Assembly: GCA_002416505.1 (NCBI GenBank)
Contig: DIAM01000005.1
Span: 219,167-229,634, forward strand
DNA length: 10,468 bases
Direction of reading: 5' to 3'
From: Gammaproteobacteria bacterium UBA5078
GTDB lineage: Bacteria; Pseudomonadota; Gammaproteobacteria; Pseudomonadales; Pseudohongiellaceae
The stretch's first letter is position 1; each line of letters begins with the position of its first letter. The translations under genes were made by a program, and so were the position numbers. The notes below the pieces were generated by a model, which saw nothing but the letters and a program-made list of their open reading frames with translations, was not told where the DNA came from and did no database searches. Positions 1 to 5,744 of this stretch are shown here, in pieces.

Positions 1-13
1 CGAAGAGCCTCGC

Positions 14-643
14 ATGCCGCCGCCCCGCCACGACCCTGCCCTGGATAATTACCGGGCCATCGCCGACGCCATCGCCACGCTGTTCTTTCCCCACGCCGAG
101 GTGGTGCTGCACGACCTGCGCACACAAAAAGTCGATTACATCGCCAACAACATCTCCAAGCGCGAAATCGGCGACGATGCCGCGCTGGAAGACTTACTCA
201 GCGGCGACGGCGACGAGCGCAGCATCGGCCCCTACGAGAAGCTCAACTGGGACGGCCAAAAAATCCGCTCGGTCAGCAGCGTGCTGCGCGACGCGGCCGG
301 CACGCCCATCGCGGTGCTGTGCATCAACCTGAATATCTCGCTGTTCGAGACCGCCAAGCAGGCGCTGGACCTGTTCCTCTCGTCGAGCAAACTGGTGCCA
401 CAGCCCGACGCGCTGTTTCGCGACGACTGGCAGGAACGCATCAACACCTTCCTGCACAGCTGGCTGCGCCAGCGCCAACTCGGCCTCAACCTGCTGACCC
501 GTGAGCACAAGCGCGAACTGGTCGAAGCCCTGCACGCCGAAGGTGCCTTCAAGGGCAAGAGCGCCGCCAACTACGTGGCCAACGTACTCAACATGGGCCG
601 CGCAACGGTGTACAAGCACCTGAAAGAGATCAAGGCCGACTAA
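14..643 (+). CDS. YheO/DauR-like PAS-HTH transcriptional regulator
   Basis: Probable cytoplasmic DNA-binding regulator of 209 residues. The N-terminal part (about residues 10-125) matches the YheO-type PAS domain in outline, with 'YRAIADAIATLFFPHAEVVLHDL' split across its start, 'KLNWDGQKIRSVSSVLRD' and 'AVLCINLNIS'. The C-terminal part (about 150-207) is a DauR-like helix-turn-helix, with 'GKSAANYVANVLNMGRATVY' as the likely recognition segment. In the family the PAS domain is thought to sense a small ligand; DauR of P. aeruginosa controls D-arginine catabolism. The ligand here cannot be read from the sequence. The ATG at 14 gives a natural family N-terminus, but the frame stays open to the window edge, so a slightly earlier start is possible. 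It converges on the ycaC-like gene with a 24-base gap. Family assignment is firm, the regulated genes are unknown. Confidence 0.88.
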   Translation: MPPPRHDPALDNYRAIADAIATLFFPHAEVVLHDLRTQKVDYIANNISKREIGDDAALEDLLSGDGDERSIGPYEKLNWDGQKIRSVSSVLRDAAGTPIAVLCINLNISLFETAKQALDLFLSSSKLVPQPDALFRDDWQERINTFLHSWLRQRQLGLNLLTREHKRELVEALHAEGAFKGKSAANYVANVLNMGRATVYKHLKEIKAD

Positions 644-667
644 GCAACCCGAACGGGATCGCTGCCG

Positions 668-1282
668 TTACTTCTGGCTGTAGCTCTGGATCAGGTTGGC
701 ATAGGCCGGCAGGTGACCGCCAAGGATGCCGCCGAACCCCTCAATGTCGTTGCGCCAATCGCGGTGCAATTCGCAGCCGACACTGAACCAGTTGAGCAGC
801 TGCGCCCCGGCGTGGGCCATGCGCATCAGGGCAGCATCACGCACGCTGGTGTTGAAGGTGCCCGAAGCATCGGTCACCACGAACACCTCGTAACCCGCCT
901 CCAGCGCCGACAGGGTCGGAAAGGCCACGCACACGTCCGTCACCACCCCGGCAATGATCAGTTGCTTGCGACCGGTGGCCTTGATCGCGTTGACGAAGTC
1001 CTCGTTATCCCAGGCGTTGATCTGCCCTGGGCGGGCGATATAGGGCGCATCGGGGAACATAGCCTTGAGTTCGGGCACGATTGGCCCGTTGGGGCCGCTC
1101 TCGAAGCTGGTGGTGAGGATGGTCGGCAGGTTGAAGAACTTGCCGATATCAGCCAGCGCCAACACATTATTCTTGAACTCATCCGGGCTGTAGTCACGCA
1201 CCAGCGAGAGCAGGCCAGCCTGATGATCGACCAGGAGCATGACGGCATCGTCCTTGTTCAGCCGCTTGTAGGTGAACGACAT
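668..1282 (-). CDS. ycaC: YcaC-like isochorismatase-fold cysteine hydrolase
   Basis: Cytoplasmic alpha/beta hydrolase of the isochorismatase-like superfamily, 204 residues, closely resembling E. coli YcaC along its whole length. Visible active-site elements are Asp19 in 'VDHQAGLLSL', Arg84 in 'YIARPG' (where many relatives have Lys) and nucleophile Cys118 in 'GVVTDVC', with a Val-Thr pair before it that forms a cis-peptide in the family. Other shared blocks are 'LPTILTTSFE', 'INAWDNEDFV' and 'ELHRDWRNDIEG'. YcaC proteins form octamers; their physiological substrate is not settled, so no reaction is claimed. The start at 1282 is chosen over the longer frame from 1321 because a perfect AGGAGG lies just upstream (1289-1294) and the protein then begins like YcaC. 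It is divergent from the hemoglobin gene and convergent with the regulator. Confidence 0.93.
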   Translation of the reverse strand: MSFTYKRLNKDDAVMLLVDHQAGLLSLVRDYSPDEFKNNVLALADIGKFFNLPTILTTSFESGPNGPIVPELKAMFPDAPYIARPGQINAWDNEDFVNAIKATGRKQLIIAGVVTDVCVAFPTLSALEAGYEVFVVTDASGTFNTSVRDAALMRMAHAGAQLLNWFSVGCELHRDWRNDIEGFGGILGGHLPAYANLIQSYSQK

Positions 1283-1288
1283 GGTGAA

Positions 1289-1294
1289 CCTCCT
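1289..1294 (-). promoter_or_regulatory. Strong ribosome binding site of ycaC
   Basis: The minus strand reads AGGAGG here, with 6 bases between it and the ATG at 1282. It decides the start of the hydrolase in favour of the 204-residue form and suggests efficient translation. Confidence 0.85.
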
Positions 1295-1545
1295 ATGGAG
1301 AGGGTAGATAAACGCAGACACTGGATAGTTGTTGCTGCGGATATACAGCCTAGTCCGCGGCGCACCACCTGACCTCCCGGCACAAAACGAAATAGCTCTT
1401 CACTAGACGCGAACAATCCATGCTGGCGTTAGAATCCGACGGACGACCCGATTTACGCCCTTCCAGCCGCGCCTCACGCAAGGTTTCTCCAGCCGGCCTT
1501 GAGCGCACAACCCTGAGCCCTGTACCGGCGGCTATCGCGCACCGT

Positions 1546-1551
1546 TACACT
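1546..1551 (+). promoter_or_regulatory. Candidate -10 box for the truncated hemoglobin gene
   Basis: TACACT, 25 bases before the ATG at 1577, would give a short leader containing the GGGAG ribosome site at 1564-1568. No good -35 hexamer sits 16-18 bases upstream, so this is a weak or activator-dependent candidate. Confidence 0.35.
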
Positions 1552-1576
1552 GCGGCTTTGCTCGGGAGTTCGGCCC

Positions 1577-2014
1577 ATGAGTCACCCACCCATCTACGGT
1601 GTAGGCGATGCCTCCTATCGGGCTGCTGGCGGTATCGATGGCCTGCGGCGTTTGGTCGACGACTTCTACCGGTTGATGGACGAACAGCCTGAAGCCGCCG
1701 ACCTGCGCCGCCTGCATGGTGAAAGTCTGCAGCTGGCGCGCGACAAGCTGAGCTGCTTTCTCAGCGGCTGGCTTGGCGGCCCTCGGCTGTTCAGCGAGAA
1801 GTATGGCGCCATCGCCATCCCTGCCTTTCACGCCCAGTGGCCTATCGACGAGCGCTTGAGCGAAATCTGGCTCAACTGCATGGCACAGGCGATTGCCCTG
1901 CAACCTTATCCAGCGGATTTTGCCGACTACCTGCTGAGCCAACTGCGTGTACCGGCGCACCGCATCGTGCAGGCCTGCGGTAATCGTCACGGCATAGCAC
2001 GCCCCGGTTATTGA
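1577..2014 (+). CDS. Group II truncated hemoglobin
   Basis: Small cytoplasmic heme protein of 145 residues with the two-over-two globin fold. Visible family marks are the start 'YGVGDASYRAAGG', Tyr31 (B10) in 'DDFYRLMDEQPEA', His47 near CD1, 'FLSGWLGGPRLFSEKYG', proximal heme ligand His85 (F8) in 'FHAQWPID', and Trp98 (G8) in 'IWLNCM'. Tyr B10 and Trp G8 are the hydrogen-bonding residues typical of group II. Proteins of this group bind oxygen and have been linked to nitric oxide and peroxide handling; the exact role here is not shown. GGGAG at 1564-1568, 8 bases before the ATG, supports the start. The diguanylate cyclase gene follows on the same strand after 67 bases with no evident terminator, so co-transcription is plausible. 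Confidence 0.93.
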   Translation: MSHPPIYGVGDASYRAAGGIDGLRRLVDDFYRLMDEQPEAADLRRLHGESLQLARDKLSCFLSGWLGGPRLFSEKYGAIAIPAFHAQWPIDERLSEIWLNCMAQAIALQPYPADFADYLLSQLRVPAHRIVQACGNRHGIARPGY

Positions 2015-2069
2015 GCGAGTCGCATGCGCTGCAAAACCGCGCTACCTTGGTGCCGATTCGGGCTTGCAT

Positions 2070-2073
2070 GGAG
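2070..2073 (+). promoter_or_regulatory. Ribosome binding site deciding a TTG start
   Basis: GGAG sits 8 bases before the TTG at 2082. An alternative TTG at 2064 has no such site, and the first in-frame ATG (2160) would cut off the 26 residues before the first membrane helix. Confidence 0.5.
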
Positions 2074-2081
2074 TAGACAGA

Positions 2082-3248
2082 TTGCAAGGATGGAACCTTG
2101 ACTGGCAACGACTCAAAGAAAACGACCGGGCCTTCCTGCCGCAGTTGCGCGAACAGAATATGCGGCGTTTGCTGTTTGCCGCGCCCTTGATCCCGCCCAT
2201 CAACCTGCTGCACCTCTGGCTGTTCTGGCACACACAACCGGCGTCGCCTGCCGAAGCCTTGTGGCGCGAGGGCATTCTGCTGGCGCATGCCGGCATGCTG
2301 GTGTTTTTCACCCTGCTGGCGCTGGCTGCCTGGCAGTTCAAGCGCCACGCATTGCCACGGCCAAGTCAGGCCTGCATCACGCTCGGCATGCTCGGCACCC
2401 TGAGCTTCGCCGCCTTGGTCAGCGCCATCGATCAACTGGTAACCAGCAACATCACCCCGTTATTGCTGGGCTGCACCCTGGTGGCCCTGATTTTCCTGCA
2501 TCGCCCGCTATCGGCCCTGCTGCTGTTTAGCTTTACCCTGGCGCTGTTTCTTCTGGGCATTCAGCAAACCCAAAGCGATGCGGCTCTGTTGATCAGTAAC
2601 CAGGTCAATGGCCTGTCCACCTGCGCCATCGGCCTGGCTCTGGCCTGGTTGCAGTGGCGCAACTTCGTCCAGTTCAGCACGCAGAAGCAACGCCTAGAGG
2701 ATCAGCAACTGCTGCTGGAGGAACAGAATGTCAGATTGAGCTACCTGGCGGACCACGATCCACTTACCGGCCTGCTCAACCGTCGCGCATTCAGCGACAT
2801 CATGCAGCGCGAACTGCTGCGCTGCCAACGCAGCCAGCAGCCGCTGTGCCTGCTGATGCTCGACCTTGACCACTTCAAAACCATCAATGACCGATACGGC
2901 CATCCCGTAGGCGATGCGCTGATCCAACAAACCGCTCGCTTGCTCGGCAGCCAGGTGCGCAACATCGACAGCCTGGCGCGGATTGGCGGTGAAGAGTTCG
3001 TCTTGTTACTGGTCGATTGCCCCCAGGAACAGGGCCGGCAGATCGCCGAGAAGCTGCGCCAGCTGGTGGAACAGCAATTGTGCACAATCGATGGCCACGA
3101 GCTGCGGATGACCGTCAGCATTGGCCTGAGCACATTGGCCAGAGGCCAGCAGAGCAGTTATGAAAGCCTCTACACGGCCAGTGATCGCGCGCTCTATCAG
3201 GCCAAGCACAACGGGCGTAATCGCGTGGAAACGGTACGGCTGGACTGA
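2082..3248 (+). CDS. Membrane-bound GGDEF diguanylate cyclase
   Basis: Makes cyclic di-GMP from two GTP at the inner membrane. From the TTG at 2082 the protein has 388 residues. Six hydrophobic segments lie at about 30-48, 65-86, 97-115, 124-139, 143-160 and 174-192, forming a small integral-membrane sensor I cannot match to a named MASE type. A short polar coiled coil (about 197-220) leads to the GGDEF domain (about 224-386), which opens with 'DHDPLTGLLNRR'. The active-site loop is GGEEF at 302-306, an active variant. The product-inhibition site RxxD is intact: R-N-I-D at 293-296, five residues before GGEEF. There is no EAL domain. The enzyme should therefore be catalytically competent and feedback-inhibited. 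The start is uncertain among TTG 2082, TTG 2064 and ATG 2160. It follows the truncated hemoglobin by 67 bases. Confidence 0.92.
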   Translation: MQGWNLDWQRLKENDRAFLPQLREQNMRRLLFAAPLIPPINLLHLWLFWHTQPASPAEALWREGILLAHAGMLVFFTLLALAAWQFKRHALPRPSQACITLGMLGTLSFAALVSAIDQLVTSNITPLLLGCTLVALIFLHRPLSALLLFSFTLALFLLGIQQTQSDAALLISNQVNGLSTCAIGLALAWLQWRNFVQFSTQKQRLEDQQLLLEEQNVRLSYLADHDPLTGLLNRRAFSDIMQRELLRCQRSQQPLCLLMLDLDHFKTINDRYGHPVGDALIQQTARLLGSQVRNIDSLARIGGEEFVLLLVDCPQEQGRQIAEKLRQLVEQQLCTIDGHELRMTVSIGLSTLARGQQSSYESLYTASDRALYQAKHNGRNRVETVRLD

Positions 3249-3258
3249 GGCAGGACAA

Positions 3259-3285
3259 GCAGAGCTGCGCATTGCGCGGCTCTGC
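3259..3285. terminator. Bidirectional hairpin between convergent genes
   Basis: GCAGAGC (3259-3265) pairs with GCTCTGC (3279-3285), and inner TGCGC pairs with GCGCG through one G-T wobble, leaving the triloop ATT: a 12-bp stem. It starts 10 bases after the cyclase stop and ends 18 bases from the stop of the binding-protein gene. There is no T-run on either side, so it may act as a weak or Rho-aided terminator, or as a 3' end stabiliser, for both genes. Confidence 0.6.
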
Positions 3286-3303
3286 CATGTCGGCCCGGGG
3301 CGA

Positions 3304-4080
3304 TCACTCGCCGTAGATGTCGAAGCTGAAGTAGTTGTCCTGGATCTTCTGGTACGCGCCATTACCGCGGATCGCCTGAATCGCCGCATTGAGCTTGCCG
3401 AGCAGCTCGCTGTCGCCCTTGCGCACGGCGATACCGGCGCCTTCGCCGAAGTAGGCGGGGTCGGTGAACGCCGGGCCGACGAAGCCAAAGGCTTTACCGT
3501 TGTCGGTTTTCAGGAAGCCCTCGTCCACCGGGATAGCGTCGGCCAGGGTGCCGTCGAGGCGACCGGACAGCATGTCCAGGTAGATTTCGTTCTGCGAGCT
3601 GTAGCGCACCACTTCCACGCCCTTGGCCGCCATCACTTCGCTGGCGAAGCGGTCGGTGGTGGTCGAACGCTGCACGCCGATGCGCTTGCCCTTGAGGTTG
3701 GCGAAATCCGCGTCGACCTCGGTGCCGGCCTTCATCACCAGACGTGCCGGGCTGTAGTAGTACTTACCGGTGAAATCCACCGATTTGCGCCGCTCGTCGG
3801 TGATGGTCATGGACGACAGAATGGCATCGACCTTCTTCACCTTGAGCGACGGGATCAGACCATCGAACTCCTGCTCGACCCACTGGCACTCGACCTTCAT
3901 CTCGGCGCACAGGGCGTTGCCGATGTCGTAGTCGAAGCCGGCGATCTGGCCGTCGGCGGTTTTGAAGGCGAACGGCGGATAGGCCGCTTCGATGCCCAGG
4001 CGCAGCGGTTTTTCGGCGGCGAACAAGCTGCTGGCGATCAGGCCCAGGGCAAGGCTGCCCACTAAGGCGATTTTCTTCAT
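3304..4080 (-). CDS. Periplasmic basic amino-acid ABC binding protein (AotJ/ArgT/HisJ family)
   Basis: Secreted solute-binding protein of 258 residues. 'MKKIALVGSLALGLIASSLF' followed by 'AAEKP' is a signal peptide, probably cleaved after residue 21 or 22. The mature part has the family body: 'GIEAAYPPFAFK' with Tyr34, 'GFDYDIGNALC', 'VEQEFDGLIPSLK', 'LSSMTITDERRKSVDFT' with the Ser/Thr and Arg ligands of the amino-acid carboxylate, and Asp181 in 'GTLADAIPVDEG'. Cys58 and Cys65 are spaced seven apart, as in the disulfide of HisJ/LAO proteins. The likely ligand is arginine, ornithine, lysine or histidine; opines or related compounds are possible. No permease or ATPase gene adjoins it, so it probably serves a transporter encoded elsewhere. 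The start at 4080 is favoured over a longer frame from 4194 because it gives the signal peptide. Confidence 0.92.
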   Translation of the reverse strand: MKKIALVGSLALGLIASSLFAAEKPLRLGIEAAYPPFAFKTADGQIAGFDYDIGNALCAEMKVECQWVEQEFDGLIPSLKVKKVDAILSSMTITDERRKSVDFTGKYYYSPARLVMKAGTEVDADFANLKGKRIGVQRSTTTDRFASEVMAAKGVEVVRYSSQNEIYLDMLSGRLDGTLADAIPVDEGFLKTDNGKAFGFVGPAFTDPAYFGEGAGIAVRKGDSELLGKLNAAIQAIRGNGAYQKIQDNYFSFDIYGE

Positions 4081-4117
4081 TGGAGTGATTCCTGCTGGGT
4101 GAGTGAGATCCCCCACG

Positions 4118-4137
4118 CCACGGGCGTAACGCCGTGG
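4118..4137 (-). promoter_or_regulatory. Leader hairpin upstream of the binding-protein gene
   Basis: CCACGG (4118-4123) pairs with CCGTGG (4132-4137), continued by a CG/CG pair after one bulged G, closing a TAA loop: 8 bp. It lies 38 bases upstream of the ATG, with no T-run. It could be a leader structure or an mRNA stabiliser; no known riboswitch was recognised. Confidence 0.4.
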
Positions 4138-4183
4138 GCAAGCGGGACACGGGCGGTTGCGGCAAGACAGAAGAAAGGCGCGC

Positions 4184-4197
4184 CAGGTGTGCACCTG
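4184..4197. repeat. Short inverted repeat in the binding-protein leader
   Basis: CAGGTG and CACCTG flank a TG centre. It lies between the large palindrome at 4255-4287 and the leader hairpin. It could be a protein site or chance. Confidence 0.3.
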
Positions 4198-4254
4198 AGC
4201 GAAAGGCGGTTGCTGAGTAACACGCAGGGACGGGTCATCGGCCAGTCTCGTTTT

Positions 4255-4287
4255 GTACTTTAAAATCCATACTGGACTTAAATGTAC
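4255..4287. promoter_or_regulatory. Large imperfect palindrome, likely operator
   Basis: Two 15-base arms (4255-4269 and 4273-4287) flank a TAC centre and match at 12 of 15 positions when one is reversed and complemented. Both outer ends are GTAC and the core is TCCA-TAC-TGGA. The segment is AT-rich within GC-rich surroundings and, read on the minus strand, includes promoter-like hexamers (TTTAAA, TACAAA), so it probably covers the promoter of the binding-protein gene about 175-205 bases before its start. I cannot name the regulator. Confidence 0.5.
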
Positions 4288-4344
4288 ATATCGTCAACCG
4301 ACCATGCGTCGCCTGCAACGGAGCATCGGTGTGCCCTTAAACCG

Positions 4345-4358
4345 CGCGAATCGTCGCG
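4345..4358 (-). terminator. Weak terminator candidate after moaE
   Basis: On the minus strand CGCGA and TCGCG form a 5-bp stem with a CGAT loop, followed by CGGTTT. It lies about 20 bases after the moaE stop. The short stem and short T-run make it a weak candidate. Confidence 0.3.
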
Positions 4359-4378
4359 GCTAGTGCCACGTTACTGGG

Positions 4379-4834
4379 TCAGGGCTTTTCCCAGCGCTCG
4401 GCCGCCATCTGGTCGCTGCTGCGGCCTTCGACCCAGCGAGGACCGTCGTGGGTGTCTTCTTTTTTCCAGAACGGCGCGCGGGTTTTCAGGTAGTCCATGA
4501 CGAAGGCGCAGGCGTCGAACGCCGCCTGGCGGTGAGCGCTGCTGGTGCCGACGAAGACGATCGGCTCGCCCGGTTCCAGGCGGCCGATGCGGTGGATGAT
4601 CTGGATATTCAGCAACGGCCAGCGCTGCCCGGCTTCGACCGCGATCTTGCCCAGGGCCTTCTCGGTCATGCCGGGGAAGTGTTCGAGGAACATGCCGCCG
4701 ACCTCGCGGCCCTCGTTGAAGTCGCGCACGTAGCCGACGAAGCTGACCACCGCGCCGATGCCTAGGTTGGCGGCGTGCAGGGCGTTGAGCTCAACGCCCG
4801 GATCGAAGGGTTGCGACTGGACGCGAATGCTCAT
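4379..4834 (-). CDS. moaE: Molybdopterin synthase catalytic subunit MoaE
   Basis: Large subunit of molybdopterin synthase, which inserts two sulfurs from MoaD thiocarboxylate into cyclic pyranopterin monophosphate to make molybdopterin in the cytosol. The 151 residues show the full family pattern: 'GAVVSFVGYVRDFNEG', 'MFLEHFPGMTEKAL', 'HRIGRLEPGE', 'VGTSSAHRQAAF', and 'YLKTRAPFWKKE' with Lys117 and Lys124, equivalent to the catalytic lysines 119 and 126 of the E. coli enzyme. Length is normal. It lies 46 bases after moaD on the same strand, with only a weak ribosome site (AGAGAA), as expected for a distal operon gene. Confidence 0.97.
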   Translation of the reverse strand: MSIRVQSQPFDPGVELNALHAANLGIGAVVSFVGYVRDFNEGREVGGMFLEHFPGMTEKALGKIAVEAGQRWPLLNIQIIHRIGRLEPGEPIVFVGTSSAHRQAAFDACAFVMDYLKTRAPFWKKEDTHDGPRWVEGRSSDQMAAERWEKP

Positions 4835-4880
4835 GCAGAAGTTCTCTGTGGGAAGGGCTTTAGCCGCGACGACACCCGAC

Positions 4881-5129
4881 TCAACCGCCGGTCACGGTGG
4901 GAAAGAACGCCACTTCATCGCCGGCCGCCAACGGCTCATCCAGGCTGCAGAGTTCCTGATTGCGTGCACACATCAGGTTCTGCTCGGCCAGCACCTCCCA
5001 CACACCGCCACGGGCGAGCAGATGCAGGCGCAGGTCGTTGAGCGTGGCAAAGGCCTGGCTGTCGCTCAACTGCTCGCCATCGAGCCCCAGCGCCTCGCGG
5101 TAACGGGCGAAATACTGCACGCGAATCAT
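4881..5129 (-). CDS. moaD: Molybdopterin synthase sulfur-carrier subunit MoaD
   Basis: Small ubiquitin-fold protein of 82 residues that carries sulfur as a C-terminal thiocarboxylate for MoaE. The decisive mark is the C-terminal Gly-Gly in 'EVAFFPTVTGG', the site of adenylation by MoeB and sulfuration. 'MIRVQYFARYREALGLD' is the usual N-terminus. Its start codon overlaps the moaC stop by four bases (ATGA on the minus strand), so the two are probably translationally coupled. A longer frame upstream of 5129 lies inside moaC and was not used. Confidence 0.96.
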   Translation of the reverse strand: MIRVQYFARYREALGLDGEQLSDSQAFATLNDLRLHLLARGGVWEVLAEQNLMCARNQELCSLDEPLAAGDEVAFFPTVTGG

Positions 5130-5608
5130 GCTTGCTCCTCGGCAGTGAAGTGGCCGCTCTTGCCGCCCAGTTTCTCCAACAGGCGCACGCCTTCGATGGT
5201 CATGCCACGGTCCACGGCCTTGCACATGTCATAAATGGTCAACGCGGCGACGCTGGCGGCGGTCAACGCCTCCATTTCCACGCCGGTCTGCCCGGTCAAC
5301 TTGCAACGTGCACGAATGCGCACGGCGTCGCTGCCTTCAGCCGTCAGTTCGACTTTGACGCTGGTGAGCATCAGCGGGTGGCACAACGGAATCAGGTCGC
5401 TGGTCTTTTTCGCCGCCTGGATGCCGGCAATGCGCGCCACGGCGAATACATCGCCCTTGGGGTGCTCGCCCTCGACGATCATCTGCAAGGTTTGCGGGCG
5501 CATGCGCACCAGGGCTTCGGCAGTCGCTTCACGGACGGTCAGGGCTTTATCGCTGACATCGACCATATTGGCGCGGCCTTGGGAATCGAGATGGGTTAAC
5601 ACAGGCAT
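5126..5608 (-). CDS. moaC: Cyclic pyranopterin monophosphate synthase MoaC
   Basis: Converts the MoaA product (3',8-cyclo-7,8-dihydro-GTP) to cyclic pyranopterin monophosphate, the second step of molybdenum cofactor synthesis. The 160 residues are full length. Key blocks are 'LTHLDSQGRANMVDVSDKA', Lys51 in 'GEHPKGDVFAVARIAGI', 'KKTSDLIPLCHPLMLTSVKV' with His77, and Asp127 and Lys130 in 'YDMCKAVDRG', matching catalytic Asp128 and Lys131 of E. coli. The start at 5608 gives the family N-terminus; the frame extends upstream to 5692 but that part resembles nothing. It is the first gene of moaC-moaD-moaE. moaA, moaB and moeA are not beside it in this window. Confidence 0.97.
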   Translation of the reverse strand: MPVLTHLDSQGRANMVDVSDKALTVREATAEALVRMRPQTLQMIVEGEHPKGDVFAVARIAGIQAAKKTSDLIPLCHPLMLTSVKVELTAEGSDAVRIRARCKLTGQTGVEMEALTAASVAALTIYDMCKAVDRGMTIEGVRLLEKLGGKSGHFTAEEQA

Positions 5609-5629
5609 GCTCCAGGCGGGTATCCGGCG

Positions 5630-5635
5630 ATTGTA
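5630..5635 (-). promoter_or_regulatory. Candidate -10 box of the moaCDE operon
   Basis: The minus strand reads TACAAT (within TTTACAAT), 21 bases before the moaC ATG. The -35 region is poor (TGCCGG at 17 bases). The predicted leader would be only about 15 bases. Confidence 0.45.
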
Positions 5636-5694
5636 AACCCGCGGGTCAGCTTCCGGCACCTGTGCGGCGAGAAATGACGGCAAACAAGGCAACG

Positions 5695-5726
5695 CCGCCC
5701 TGCTGGCTTGAGAGCCAGCAGGGCGG
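5695..5726 (-). terminator. Strong terminator hairpin of the PhoH-family gene
   Basis: Two 14-base arms (5695-5708 and 5713-5726) are perfectly complementary and close a four-base loop. It lies 17 bases past the stop of the PIN-PhoH gene and before the moaC promoter. On the minus strand the stem is followed by a moderately T-rich stretch (TTGCCTTGTTTG) rather than a clean T-run. It should insulate moaC from read-through. Confidence 0.8.
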
Positions 5727-5744
5727 ACGCCAGTAGCGTGGCGT
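5727..5744 (-). repeat. Second small hairpin at the PhoH-family stop codon
   Basis: ACGCCA (5727-5732) pairs with TGGCGT (5739-5744), a 6-bp stem whose outer base lies in the stop codon. It directly adjoins the 14-bp terminator stem. Confidence 0.4.

Larger units (their letters stand above)
1283..1576. other. Divergent intergenic region, ycaC / truncated hemoglobin
   Basis: This spacer of 294 bases must hold promoters in both directions. On the plus strand there are two -10-like hexamers, TAGAAT at 1430-1435 and TACACT at 1546-1551. On the minus strand I saw no clear promoter for ycaC. A 90-codon open frame crosses the spacer into the hemoglobin gene in another frame; it has no ribosome site and looks like chance. 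No Anr-type TTGAT-N4-ATCAA box was found. Confidence 0.6.

Noticed and set aside
644..667. Possible terminator between the PAS regulator and ycaC
   Set aside because: Only CCCG-AA-CGGG is available, four pairs with a two-base loop, which cannot form a stable hairpin, and there is no T-run.
1283..1576. Anr/Fnr box for the hemoglobin gene
   Set aside because: TTGAGCGCACAAC near 1498 is not a TTGAT-N4-ATCAA match.
1420..1692. 90-codon plus-strand frame in the ycaC/hemoglobin spacer
   Set aside because: It overlaps the hemoglobin gene in another frame, has no ribosome site and no recognisable sequence.
3160..4065. 301-codon plus-strand frame opposite the binding protein
   Set aside because: Shadow of the binding-protein gene, which has a signal peptide and all family motifs.
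4282..4500. 72-codon plus-strand frame entering moaE
   Set aside because: Overlaps the well-supported moaE on the other strand and has no ribosome site.
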